A stretch of 64,000 nucleotides of DNA. Origin: Streptomyces tanashiensis (GTDB lineage: Bacteria > Actinomycetota > Actinomycetes > Streptomycetales > Streptomycetaceae). The stretch's first letter is position 1, and each line of letters begins with the position of its first letter. The notes beneath the pieces are model-generated. The model was given only the letters and a program-made list of their open reading frames with translations. It did not search any database and had not been told where the DNA came from. This document shows, piece by piece, positions 34,498-42,535 of the stretch. The translations under genes were made by a program, and so were the position numbers. The stretch lies in contig NZ_BMRZ01000009.1 of the NCBI RefSeq assembly GCF_014648895.1, positions 62,001 to 126,000 of the forward strand. The letters are read 5' to 3'.

Positions 34498-35102
34498 TTC
34501 TCGTTCTCCTTGGCGTCGGCGCCGAGCAGCCGCTCGACGTACTTGGCGATGACGTCCACCTCGAGGTTGACCGGGGCGCCGGGCTGCTTGATGCCGAGCG
34601 TGGTCAGGTCGAGGGTGGTCGGGATGAGGCTGATGGTGAACCAGTCGTCGGCGACCTCGACGACGGTGAGGCTGACGCCGTCGACCGTGATCGAGCCCTT
34701 CTCGACGACGTACCGGGAGAGGTGGGCGGGCAGGCCGACCTTGACGAGTTCCCAGTGCTCGGACGGGGTCCGCTCCAGGATCGTGCCGGTGCCGTCGACG
34801 TGGCCCTGGACGATGTGACCGCCGAGGCGGCCGCCGACGGCCATGGGCCGCTCCAGGTTGACCCGGGAGCCGGTCTCCAGGGCGCCGAGGCTGGACCGCT
34901 TGAGGGTCTCGGCCATGACGTCGGCGGTGAACTCGCCGTCGCCGAACTCGACGACCGTGAGACAGACACCGTTGACGGCGATGGAGTCGCCGTGCTGGGC
35001 GCCTTCCGTGACCAGGGGTCCGCGCAGCCGGAAGCGGGAGGCGTCCTCCAGCTGCTCGACGGCGACGACCTCGCCCAGTTCTTCGACGATTCCGGTGAAC
35101 AC
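34494..35102 (-). CDS. ribE: Riboflavin synthase alpha chain
   Basis: The 202-residue protein shows the two tandem lumazine-binding repeats of riboflavin synthase (FTGIVEELGEVVAVEQLEDA and the second beginning near VQGHVDGTGTILER). It dismutates two lumazine molecules to riboflavin. The start is GTG 35102, 2 bases after the ribD stop; this gives the normal length and the expected MFTGIVEELG beginning. It ends with the ATGA overlap into ribM. Confidence 0.95.
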   Translation of the reverse strand: MFTGIVEELGEVVAVEQLEDASRFRLRGPLVTEGAQHGDSIAVNGVCLTVVEFGDGEFTADVMAETLKRSSLGALETGSRVNLERPMAVGGRLGGHIVQGHVDGTGTILERTPSEHWELVKVGLPAHLSRYVVEKGSITVDGVSLTVVEVADDWFTISLIPTTLDLTTLGIKQPGAPVNLEVDVIAKYVERLLGADAKENEK

Positions 35103-35104
35103 GG

Positions 35105-36178
35105 TCAGGCTCCCTTGAGGGTGGCGGTGATGCGGAGGTCGGATCCGATGCGCGCGGTCTCGGTGATGTCGAGCCGCAACGCTTCGGTGAGGGTGGAGAT
35201 TCCGGCGTCGGCGAGGGCGTTGGGGCCCGCGCCGAGGAGGACCGGGGCGAGGTAGCCGACGACCTGGTCGACGGCGCCCGCGGCGAGGAAGGCGCCCGCG
35301 AGGGTGGGGCCGCCTTCGAGGAGGATCGAGCGGACGCCGCGCGCGTGGAGGGCGTCCAGGAGGGCGGGGACGGCGAGTCCGCGCTCGGCCCTGGGGAGCC
35401 GTACGACGTCCGTGAGGGTGGTCTCGGCGTCCTCGGCGATCGCGATCAGGGTGGGGGCGGCCTCGTCGAGGACCCGGGCGCCGGGCTTGACGGCGGTCGC
35501 CTCGGTGTCGACGACGACCCGCAGCGGCTGGACGGCGCCTTCGACGTTCCGTACGGCCAGGTGGGGGTCGTCGGCGCGGGCGGTGCCGGAGCCGACGACG
35601 ACGGCGTCGGCCTCGGCGCGCAGCCGGTGGACGTCGGCGCGGGACTCGGCGGAGCTGATCCAGCGGGAGGTGCCGTCGGCGGCGGCGATCCGGCCGTCGA
35701 GGGTGGCGGCGTACTTCCAGCGGACGAAGGGGCGGCCGCGGCGCACGGAGGTGAGCCAGGCGATGTTGCCGGCCTCGGCCTCGTCGGCGAGGAGCCCCTG
35801 GGAGACCTCGATCCCGGCGGCGCGGAGGGTGTCGGCACCGCCCGTGGCCTGCGGGTTCGGGTCGCCGACCGCGTACACGACCCGGCTGATCCCGGCCTCG
35901 ATCAGGGCCTGGGCGCAGGGGCCGGTGCGGCCGGTGTGATTGCAGGGTTCGAGGGTGACGTAGGCCGTGCCGCCGCGGGCCAGGACGCCGGCCGCGCGCA
36001 GGGCGTGGATCTCGGCGTGGGGGCCGCCGGCGCGCCGGTGGAAGCCTTCGCCGACCTGGTGTCCCGAGGCGTCGGTGATGACGCACCCGACGACCGGGTT
36101 GGGGCTGGTGGCGCCGAGACCGCGTGCGGCGAGCTCGACGGCGCGTCGCATGGCGGTGATGTCGGCCTGCTGGGCCAC
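35105..36178 (-). CDS. ribD: Bifunctional diaminohydroxyphosphoribosylaminopyrimidine deaminase / reductase
   Basis: This 357-residue enzyme performs the second and third steps of the pyrimidine branch of riboflavin synthesis. The N-terminal deaminase has GGPHAEIHALRAAG and LEPCNHTGRTGPC, which together bind zinc and hold the catalytic Glu. The C-terminal reductase has GRPFVRWKYAATLDGRIA and a LEGGPTLAGAFL segment. GTG 36178 (VAQQAD) follows GGCAGGAGGACC; a longer frame upstream runs into the riboswitch leader and is less likely. It is the first gene of the operon. Confidence 0.93.
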   Translation of the reverse strand: MAQQADITAMRRAVELAARGLGATSPNPVVGCVITDASGHQVGEGFHRRAGGPHAEIHALRAAGVLARGGTAYVTLEPCNHTGRTGPCAQALIEAGISRVVYAVGDPNPQATGGADTLRAAGIEVSQGLLADEAEAGNIAWLTSVRRGRPFVRWKYAATLDGRIAAADGTSRWISSAESRADVHRLRAEADAVVVGSGTARADDPHLAVRNVEGAVQPLRVVVDTEATAVKPGARVLDEAAPTLIAIAEDAETTLTDVVRLPRAERGLAVPALLDALHARGVRSILLEGGPTLAGAFLAAGAVDQVVGYLAPVLLGAGPNALADAGISTLTEALRLDITETARIGSDLRITATLKGA

Positions 36179-36353
36179 CGGGTCCTCCTGCCTCTTCGGG
36201 CACGGACTCCGGGGCCTGTCGATGACGACAGAGAGCGGGAAGGACGCCTCGCACAGGGTGCGCCGAGGCCGCGTCCTCCGGGTACGCCGATCGATCACGG
36301 AACGGCGTCCAGCGGACGTACGGCCGGCACACCCCTGGAAGGGGTCACCCGCC

Positions 36354-36479
36354 GCGCACTGCCTCCCATCCGGACTTTCACCGTCGGTCCAGGAATTTCA
36401 CCTGGTCAACCGGCCGCTGGCTGCGGACGGGTCGCGGACTATACCGCCGGTTCGGAATTGCACCGACCCCGGAGTGCGC
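36354..36479 (-). promoter_or_regulatory. FMN riboswitch (RFN element)
   Basis: Read on the minus strand, the sequence shows the RFN hallmarks in order: GGGTCGGTGCAATTCCGAAC, CCGGCGGTATAGTCCGCGAC, GGTGAAATTCCTGGACCGAC and GGTGAAAGTCCGGATGGGAG. The outer stem P1 is GCGCACT (36473-36479) with AGTGCGC (36354-36360). It represses the riboflavin operon when FMN is plentiful. CCCC/GGGG hairpin bases at about 36332-36345 lie in the expression platform before the ribD start. Confidence 0.95.
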
Positions 36480-36573
36480 TGCTGCTGATACAGGGCCAGT
36501 GTGCCACGACCCGCGTGAGGCGATAGCCCCGGACCCTGTGGGCTGGCTCACAGACTCCCACAGAACCCTTCTT

Positions 36574-36607
36574 TGGTCCAGACCTATTGACGCACTGGTC
36601 TAGTCCT
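36574..36607 (+). promoter_or_regulatory. Two DasR-like operator sites at the chitinase promoter
   Basis: TGGTCCAGACCT (36574-36585) and TGGTCTAGTCCT (36596-36607) are a 12-bp direct repeat, 22 bases start to start. Both resemble the DasR box (TGGTCTAGACCA core) that controls N-acetylglucosamine and chitin genes in Streptomyces. TTGACG at 36587-36592 with TTAATC at 36609-36614 gives a possible promoter overlapped by the repeats. Confidence 0.75.
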
Positions 36608-36723
36608 CTTAATCTCCGTGTCACCTCCGAGGTAACGGTCCGTCGGCGTGCGCACTCCACGGACCCAACACGACCCACCCCCTTGTTCGTTGTGTTCCAT
36701 CACCTCCCCAGGAGGAACCGATC

Positions 36724-39090
36724 GTGTTGTCCCCCACGACGAAAAGAGCCTCGCTGCTCGCGTCCGGCGCGGCCGTCGCCGGGCTCCTGCTCAGCTCGCT
36801 CTCCGGCGGCGTCTCGTACGCCGCCGACAACGAGTCCTGTCGCCCCGACGGGCTCTACAAGACCCCGGGCGTCGACGTCCCCTACTGCTCGGTCTACGAC
36901 ACCGAGGGCCGCGAGAAGATGGGCGCGGACCACCAGCGCCGGGTCATCGGCTACTTCACCGGCTGGCGCGACGGCAAGAACGGCCAGCCCGCGTACCTGG
37001 CCAAGGACATCCCGTGGGACAAGATCACCCACATCAACTACGCCTTCGGCCACATCGGCGGGGACAACAAGCTCTCCGTCGGCACGGACGGTCCGAACAA
37101 CGCGGCCACCGGGATGACCTGGCCCGGTGTCGCAGGCGCCGAGATGGACCCCGCCTACGCGTACAAGGGCCACTTCAACCTGCTCAACAAGTTCAAGAAG
37201 CAGCACCCGAACGTCAAGACGCTGATCTCGGTCGGCGGCTGGGCGGAGACCGGCGGCTACTTCGCGGACAACGGCGACCGGGTCAACTCCGGCGGCTTCT
37301 ACTCGATGGCCACCAACGCCGACGGTTCGGTCAACCAGGCCGGGATCGACACCTTCGCGACCTCGGCCGTCGACTTCATCCGCAAGTACGGGTTCAACGG
37401 CGTCGACATCGACTACGAGTACCCGACCACGATGAAGGACGCGGGCAACCCGCTCGACTGGCAGCTCGCCAACGCGCGCCGCGCCGGGCTCGTGCAGGGC
37501 TACGCGGCCCTCATGAAGTCCCTGCGCGAGAAGCTGGACACGGCCGGCGCCGCCGACGGCAAGCACTACCTGCTGACCGTCGCCGCCCCCTCCTCCGGCT
37601 ACCTGCTGCGCGGCATGGAGACCTTCCAGATGCAGAAGTATCTGGACTACGTCAACATCATGTCCTACGACCTGCACGGCGCCTGGAACGAGTACGTCGG
37701 CCCCAACGCCTCGCTCTTCGACGACGGCAAGGACGGCGAGCTCGCCGCCGCCAACGTGTACGGCTCCTCCCAGTACGGGAACATCGGCTACCTCAACACC
37801 GACTGGGCGTACCACTACTTCCGCGGCTCGATGCCGGCCGGCCGCATCAACATCGGCCTGCCGTACTACACCCGCGGCCACAAGAACGTGCAGGGCGGCA
37901 CCGACGGTCTGTGGGGCAAGGCCTCCGCGACCACCTGCCCCGCCGGCGCCGGTCTGACGAAGTGCGGCGACGGCGCCAGCGGCATCGACAACCTGTGGCA
38001 CGACAAGGACACCAACGGTGTCGAGTCGCCCGCCGGCTCCAACCCGATGTGGCACGCCAAGAACCTCGAGAAGGGGATCGTCGGCGACTACGTCACCCAG
38101 TACGGCTTCCCCGCGAACACCACGCTGACCGGCACCTACGCCCGCAGGTACGACTCGACCCTGGTCGCGCCGTGGCTGTGGAACGCGCAGAAGAAGGTCT
38201 TCCTCTCCACCGAGGACGAGCAGTCCGTGGCCGCGAAGGCCGACTACGTGGTCGACCGCGGCATCGGCGGCACCATGGTCTGGGAGATGGCCGGCGACTA
38301 CGCCTGGAACGCGGCCAAGGGCCAGTACGAGATGGGCTCGACGCTCACCTCGCTGATGTACGACAAGTTCAAGGCGGCCACCCCGTACGGCGCGAAGAAG
38401 TCCAACAAGGCGCTGCCGACGCAGGCCGTGAAGATCGACGCCCAGTTCACCGAGTTCAAGCTGGGCGACTCGAACTACCCGATCACGCCGAAGATCAAGA
38501 TCACCAACAACACGGCGACGACGCTGCCCGGCGGCACGGAGTTCCAGTTCGACTACGGCACCTCGGCGCCGTCCAACGCCTCCGACCAGTCCGGCTTCGG
38601 CACGAAGGTCATCAGCAGCGACCACACGGGCTCCAACGTGGGCGGCCTGAAGGGCGACTTCCACCGCGTCTCCCTGAAGCTCCCGGCCTGGCAGACGCTG
38701 GCCCCCGGCGCGACGGTCGACCTGGCCTTCAACTACTACCTGCCGGTGTCCACCCCCTCCAACTGGACCGTGAACATCAACGGCACGACGTACGCCCTCG
38801 CCGGTGACCTGGCGCGCGGCACGACGGTCGTGGAGCCGGGCACCACCACCCCGCCCACCACGCCGCCGACCACCCCGCCCACCACCCCGCCGACGACTCC
38901 CCCGACCACGCCTCCGACGACGCCGCCCACGGGCTGCACCGCCCCGGCGTACGTGGCCGGCACGGTCTACAACGCGGGCAACGAGGTCTCCCACAAGGGC
39001 AAGAAGTGGAAGGCCCAGTGGTGGACGCAGAACGAGGAGCCGGGCACGACCGGCGACTGGGGCGTCTGGAAGGACCTCGGCGCCTGCTGA
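36724..39090 (+). CDS. Secreted GH18 chitinase with carbohydrate-binding modules
   Basis: This 788-residue protein has a signal peptide (cleavage near SYAADNES), a GH18 catalytic domain (residues about 60-560), a beta-sandwich module (about 580-700), a (T/P)-rich linker of repeated TTPPT units and a C-terminal CBM5/12 type module with WKAQWWTQNEEPG. The active-site stretch is FNGVDIDYEYP, where the usual first Asp of DxxDxDxE is Asn but the catalytic Glu is kept. GTG 36724 follows AGGAGG. It degrades chitin outside the cell; DasR-like operators upstream fit induction by chitin-derived sugars. Confidence 0.92.
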   Translation: MLSPTTKRASLLASGAAVAGLLLSSLSGGVSYAADNESCRPDGLYKTPGVDVPYCSVYDTEGREKMGADHQRRVIGYFTGWRDGKNGQPAYLAKDIPWDKITHINYAFGHIGGDNKLSVGTDGPNNAATGMTWPGVAGAEMDPAYAYKGHFNLLNKFKKQHPNVKTLISVGGWAETGGYFADNGDRVNSGGFYSMATNADGSVNQAGIDTFATSAVDFIRKYGFNGVDIDYEYPTTMKDAGNPLDWQLANARRAGLVQGYAALMKSLREKLDTAGAADGKHYLLTVAAPSSGYLLRGMETFQMQKYLDYVNIMSYDLHGAWNEYVGPNASLFDDGKDGELAAANVYGSSQYGNIGYLNTDWAYHYFRGSMPAGRINIGLPYYTRGHKNVQGGTDGLWGKASATTCPAGAGLTKCGDGASGIDNLWHDKDTNGVESPAGSNPMWHAKNLEKGIVGDYVTQYGFPANTTLTGTYARRYDSTLVAPWLWNAQKKVFLSTEDEQSVAAKADYVVDRGIGGTMVWEMAGDYAWNAAKGQYEMGSTLTSLMYDKFKAATPYGAKKSNKALPTQAVKIDAQFTEFKLGDSNYPITPKIKITNNTATTLPGGTEFQFDYGTSAPSNASDQSGFGTKVISSDHTGSNVGGLKGDFHRVSLKLPAWQTLAPGATVDLAFNYYLPVSTPSNWTVNINGTTYALAGDLARGTTVVEPGTTTPPTTPPTTPPTTPPTTPPTTPPTTPPTGCTAPAYVAGTVYNAGNEVSHKGKKWKAQWWTQNEEPGTTGDWGVWKDLGAC

Positions 39091-39152
39091 CGCACCCCGT
39101 CCGTTGAACCCCCGGCGGCGGACACTCACGGCCCTTGCCCACCGCCGGGCCC

Positions 39153-39189
39153 ACCGCGCCGCGCCCCCCTGTCCGGGGCGCGGCGCGGT
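39153..39189 (+). terminator. 15-bp hairpin behind the chitinase gene
   Basis: ACCGCGCCGCGCCCC (39153-39167) pairs perfectly with GGGGCGCGGCGCGGT (39175-39189) over a 7-base loop. It is placed 63 bases behind the chitinase stop. Confidence 0.75.
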
Positions 39190-39223
39190 CGCGTTCGCGC
39201 GCCCGGGCGGTCAGGCTGAGGAC

Positions 39224-39964
39224 ATGAGCACGATCCTGGTGACCGGCGGCACGGGAACGCTCGGACGGCCCGTCTGCGAGCGGCTGCGCGCGGACGGCCA
39301 CGAGGTGCGGGTGCTGAGCAGGCACTCACCGCCGTACGCCGTCGACCTGCGGCAGGGCGGACCGCTGCTCGACCGGGCGGTCGACGGGGTGGACGCGGTC
39401 GTCCACTGCAGCAACATCCTCCGCGGCGACAAGGAGGCCGCCCGCCTCCTGATCGAGGCCGCGCGGCGGGCCGGGGTGCCACACCTGCTGTACATCTCGA
39501 TCGTCGGCGTCGACCGGATCCCCCTCGGCTACTACCGGACCAAGTACGCCGTGGAAGGCATGATCCGCGCGTCCGGCATCCCCTGGACCCTGCTCCGCAC
39601 GACCCAGTTCCACGACCTGGTCCTGCGGCTGCTCCAGGGCCTCGCGAAGCCGCCCGTGATGCTGCTGCCCAAGGACGTCCGGGACCAGCCCCTGGAGGTC
39701 ACGGAGGCGGCCGCACGCCTCGCCGAGCTGGCCGCGGGGCCACCGGCGGGCCGGGTGGAGGACATGGGCGGCCCGGAGATCCTCACCTTCACGGAGCTGG
39801 CCCACGCCTGGCTGCGGGCGACCGGGCGCCGGCGCCGCCTCGTGGAGGTGCCGCTGCCGGGCCGCGTCTACCAGGGGCTGCGCCACGGCCGTCATCTGGC
39901 GCCGGAACGGACGGTGGGCCGGGTGACCTTCGAGGAGTTCCTCGCACGGCGCTCCGCTCCGTGA
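39224..39964 (+). CDS. NAD(P)-binding atypical SDR (NmrA-like)
   Basis: The 246-residue protein starts with a Rossmann GxxGxxG motif (MSTILVTGGTGTLGRPVC). Further stretches, such as VDAVVHCSNILRG, KYAVEGMIRASGIPWTLLR and the end region, are like those of atypical short-chain dehydrogenases that act as NADPH sensors or quinone or sugar-modifying enzymes. The classical YxxxK catalytic pair is visible only as YYRTK. ATG 39224 follows TGAGGAC. The substrate is unknown. Confidence 0.8.
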   Translation: MSTILVTGGTGTLGRPVCERLRADGHEVRVLSRHSPPYAVDLRQGGPLLDRAVDGVDAVVHCSNILRGDKEAARLLIEAARRAGVPHLLYISIVGVDRIPLGYYRTKYAVEGMIRASGIPWTLLRTTQFHDLVLRLLQGLAKPPVMLLPKDVRDQPLEVTEAAARLAELAAGPPAGRVEDMGGPEILTFTELAHAWLRATGRRRRLVEVPLPGRVYQGLRHGRHLAPERTVGRVTFEEFLARRSAP

Positions 39965-39979
39965 TCCCGCCGGACGGTT

Positions 39980-41104
39980 CTACGGGAACAGCTCCTCCTG
40001 GGCCGCGTCCCGCGCCCGGAGCAGGGCGCCCCGGAGGACCGCCGCGTCGCCGAGGGCGGTCGGGCGGACCTCCGTGCGCAGCGGGGAGAGCGCGGCGAGT
40101 TCGGTCTCCACGCGCGCGGCGAGTCCGGGGCCGCCCTGGTGGCCGGTCTCCCCGGCGAGGACCACGCAGCCGGGGTCCAGGACGGAGACGACGGCGGCCG
40201 CGCCGACGGCGAGGCGGCGGGCGAGGGCGTCGAGGAAGGGGCCGTGGCCCGAGGTGAGCGCCTCGGCCGGGTCGAGGCCGTGGGCGGCGGCGAGGGTGCC
40301 GACGGCCGCCGCACAGGCCAGCTCGTGGAAGCCGCCGTCACAGCCGGTGGCCGAGGGGAGTCCGGAGGTGCCGGGGACCGGAAGGAAGCCGATCTCCCCC
40401 GCGCCGCCGGAGGCTCCCCGGCGGAGGCGGCCGCCGAGGACGACGGCGGCGCCGACGCCCTGGCCGAGCCAGAGCAGGACGAAGTCCTCGCGGTCGCGGG
40501 CCGCTCCCTCGCGCAGTTCGGCGACGGCGGCGAGGTTGGTCTCGTTCTCGACGAGGACGCGGGCGGGCAGCCGTTCCTGGAGGACGCCGACGAGCCGGCG
40601 GTGCCAGGCGGGCAGCCCCGAGGAGTCGCGCAGCTCGCCGGTCGCGGGGTCGATGAGCCCGGGGGCGCCGACGGCGACGCTGTGCAGCCGGTCGGCGCCC
40701 GCCTCCTTCACGGTCCGCTCCAGGAGGGCGACCGCCTTCTCGACGGCCGGTCCCGTGCCGTGGTCGTCGCCGACGGGGACGGACGCCTCGGCGAGCGTGG
40801 TGCCGAGGAGGTCGGCGACGGTGACGGAGACGGAGCGGGTCCGGACGTCGAGGGCGGCGAGATGGGCGCGGTCGGCGACGATCCCGTACAGCTTGGCGTT
40901 GGGACCGCGGCGCTCGGCTCCGGCCTCGCCGACGACGTGGACGAGACCGGAGCCCCGGAGCCGCTCGACGAGGTCGGCGACGGTGGGGCGGGAGAGTCCG
41001 GTGAGCGTCTTGAGCTGAGTGGCCGTCAACGGGCCTTCGTCCTGGAGCAGTCGCAGGGCGAACCGGTCGTTGATGGCTCGTGCGGTGCTCGGGGATGCGG
41101 CCAT
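39980..41104 (-). CDS. ROK-family transcriptional regulator
   Basis: The 374-residue protein joins an N-terminal winged helix (TATQLKTLTGLSRPTVADLV) to a ROK sugar-kinase-like domain with LWLGQGVGAAVVLGG and GAGEIGFLPV stretches. The usual CxCGxxGC zinc site is only partly kept (TGCDGGFHELACA). ROK repressors respond to sugars. It is divergent from the MFS gene at 41212, with a perfect inverted repeat between them at 41156-41176, so local control of the MFS gene and itself is likely. Confidence 0.88.
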   Translation of the reverse strand: MAASPSTARAINDRFALRLLQDEGPLTATQLKTLTGLSRPTVADLVERLRGSGLVHVVGEAGAERRGPNAKLYGIVADRAHLAALDVRTRSVSVTVADLLGTTLAEASVPVGDDHGTGPAVEKAVALLERTVKEAGADRLHSVAVGAPGLIDPATGELRDSSGLPAWHRRLVGVLQERLPARVLVENETNLAAVAELREGAARDREDFVLLWLGQGVGAAVVLGGRLRRGASGGAGEIGFLPVPGTSGLPSATGCDGGFHELACAAAVGTLAAAHGLDPAEALTSGHGPFLDALARRLAVGAAAVVSVLDPGCVVLAGETGHQGGPGLAARVETELAALSPLRTEVRPTALGDAAVLRGALLRARDAAQEELFP

Positions 41105-41155
41105 GCGGCGATCCTCTCAGACTCGTGGGGAGCGGGACTCCTTCCGCGCTCTATT

Positions 41156-41176
41156 TATCAGGCAGGGTTCCTGATA
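41156..41176. promoter_or_regulatory. Inverted-repeat operator between ROK regulator and MFS gene
   Basis: TATCAGG (41156-41162) and CCTGATA (41170-41176) are perfect arms across a 7-base gap, in the middle of the 107-base divergent region. The size and place fit a ROK repressor binding site. Confidence 0.65.
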
Positions 41177-41211
41177 GTTTACGCGGCACACCACGACCAC
41201 AGGGAGGGCCC

Positions 41212-42426
41212 ATGGCGGCGGAGACCGTCACCAGCACCGATCGCCTCCGGCGGGCGCGCTTCGCCGTCGCCGCCGTCTTCTGCGTGCACGGCTCGGTCAC
41301 CGGCAGCTTCGCGACCCGGATCCCCTGGATCCAGGAGCACACGGGCGTCAGCGCCGGGCAGCTCGGACTCGCGCTCGCCTTCCCCGCGCTCGGCGCCTCC
41401 CTCGCGATGCCGCTCGCCGGGGCCGTCTCGCACCGCTTCGGCGCCCGCACGGCGCTGCGCGGCCTGCTCGCCCTGTGGACGCTCTCGCTCACCCTGCCCT
41501 CGCTCGCCCCGAACGTCTGGGGACTGTGCGGCGCGCTCTTCGTGTACGGGGCGACCGCGGGCATGTCCGACGTGGCGATGAACGCGCTCGGCGTCGAGAC
41601 CGAGAACCGGCTCGGGAAGTCCATCATGTCGAGCCTGCACGGCATGTGGAGCGTGGGCGCCCTGCTCGGCTCCGCCGCCGGCACGGTCGCCGCCCACCTC
41701 GGCGGCGACGCCCGGCTGCACCACCTGATCGCGGCCCTCGTGCTCACCGCGCTCGGCCTGGTCCTCTGCCAGGGCGTGCTCGACGTCCGCAGCGCCCCGG
41801 AGGAGGAGCCGCCGCCGCGCTTCTCGCTGCCGCCGCGGTCCGCGCTGATCATCGGCGCCATCGGCTTCTGCGGAGTGTTCGCGGAGGGCGCCAGCCTCGA
41901 CTGGTCGGCCGTCTACCTCCGGGACGAGCTGGGCAGCTCGGCGGGGCTCGCGGCCGCCTCCACGACCGCCTTCGCGCTGACGATGGCGGTGGCACGGCTG
42001 GCCGGCGACCGGGTGGTGGACCGCTTCGGAGCGGTCCGTACGGTACGGGTCGGGGGCGCCGTCGCCACCCTCGGCGGGGCCCTGGTGGTCCTCGCCCCGC
42101 ACGCCGCCGTCGCGATGGCCGGTTTCGGTCTGATCGGGCTCGGCATCGCGGTCGTCGTCCCGCTGGCCTTCGCCGCGGCCGGGCGCAGCGGCCCGAACCC
42201 GAGCCAGGCCATCGCGGGCGTCGCCACCATCACGTACACCTCGGGGCTCATCGCCCCCTCCGCGATCGGCGGGATCGCCGACGCGACCTCCCTGGTGTTC
42301 TCCTTCGGCCTGGTCACCCTGCTGGCCCTCGGTCTGGTGCTCGGTGCGGGCGTGCTCAGGGCCGGCGGCCGGGAGGCGGCGTCGGCGACGCCCGAGCCCG
42401 CGAAGAGCGCCGGGTCGGTGGGGTAG
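41212..42426 (+). CDS. MFS transporter, ROK-controlled
   Basis: The 404-residue protein has 12 predicted membrane helices and resembles sugar-type MFS proteins (FAVAAVFCVHGSVTGSFATR; DVAMNALGVETE). The middle loop and second half (FCGVFAEGASLDWSAVYLRD) match the family of MFS proteins often found beside ROK regulators. ATG 41212 follows AGGGAGG. Export or uptake cannot be told from sequence; regulator pairing suggests a sugar-like or metabolite ligand. Confidence 0.83.
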   Translation: MAAETVTSTDRLRRARFAVAAVFCVHGSVTGSFATRIPWIQEHTGVSAGQLGLALAFPALGASLAMPLAGAVSHRFGARTALRGLLALWTLSLTLPSLAPNVWGLCGALFVYGATAGMSDVAMNALGVETENRLGKSIMSSLHGMWSVGALLGSAAGTVAAHLGGDARLHHLIAALVLTALGLVLCQGVLDVRSAPEEEPPPRFSLPPRSALIIGAIGFCGVFAEGASLDWSAVYLRDELGSSAGLAAASTTAFALTMAVARLAGDRVVDRFGAVRTVRVGGAVATLGGALVVLAPHAAVAMAGFGLIGLGIAVVVPLAFAAAGRSGPNPSQAIAGVATITYTSGLIAPSAIGGIADATSLVFSFGLVTLLALGLVLGAGVLRAGGREAASATPEPAKSAGSVG

Positions 42427-42535
42427 GACCGTCCGTCGTCTCCGGTCCCCGGTGGTGCAGACCAGGCGCATACCATGTGGCTGATCTTTTGCGGTCGCGA
42501 CACGGCCGCCGGAACCGGAGAACGGGAGCGACCTC

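Noticed and set aside
38842..38935. ACC/CCG repeats in the chitinase gene as a possible CRISPR or satellite
   Set aside because: They encode the (TTPPT)n linker of the chitinase in frame and have no spacers.
38804..39964. A long frame running from the chitinase linker into the SDR gene
   Set aside because: The part before 39224 is shadow coding of the threonine/proline linker; the Rossmann motif begins at ATG 39224 with a ribosome binding site.
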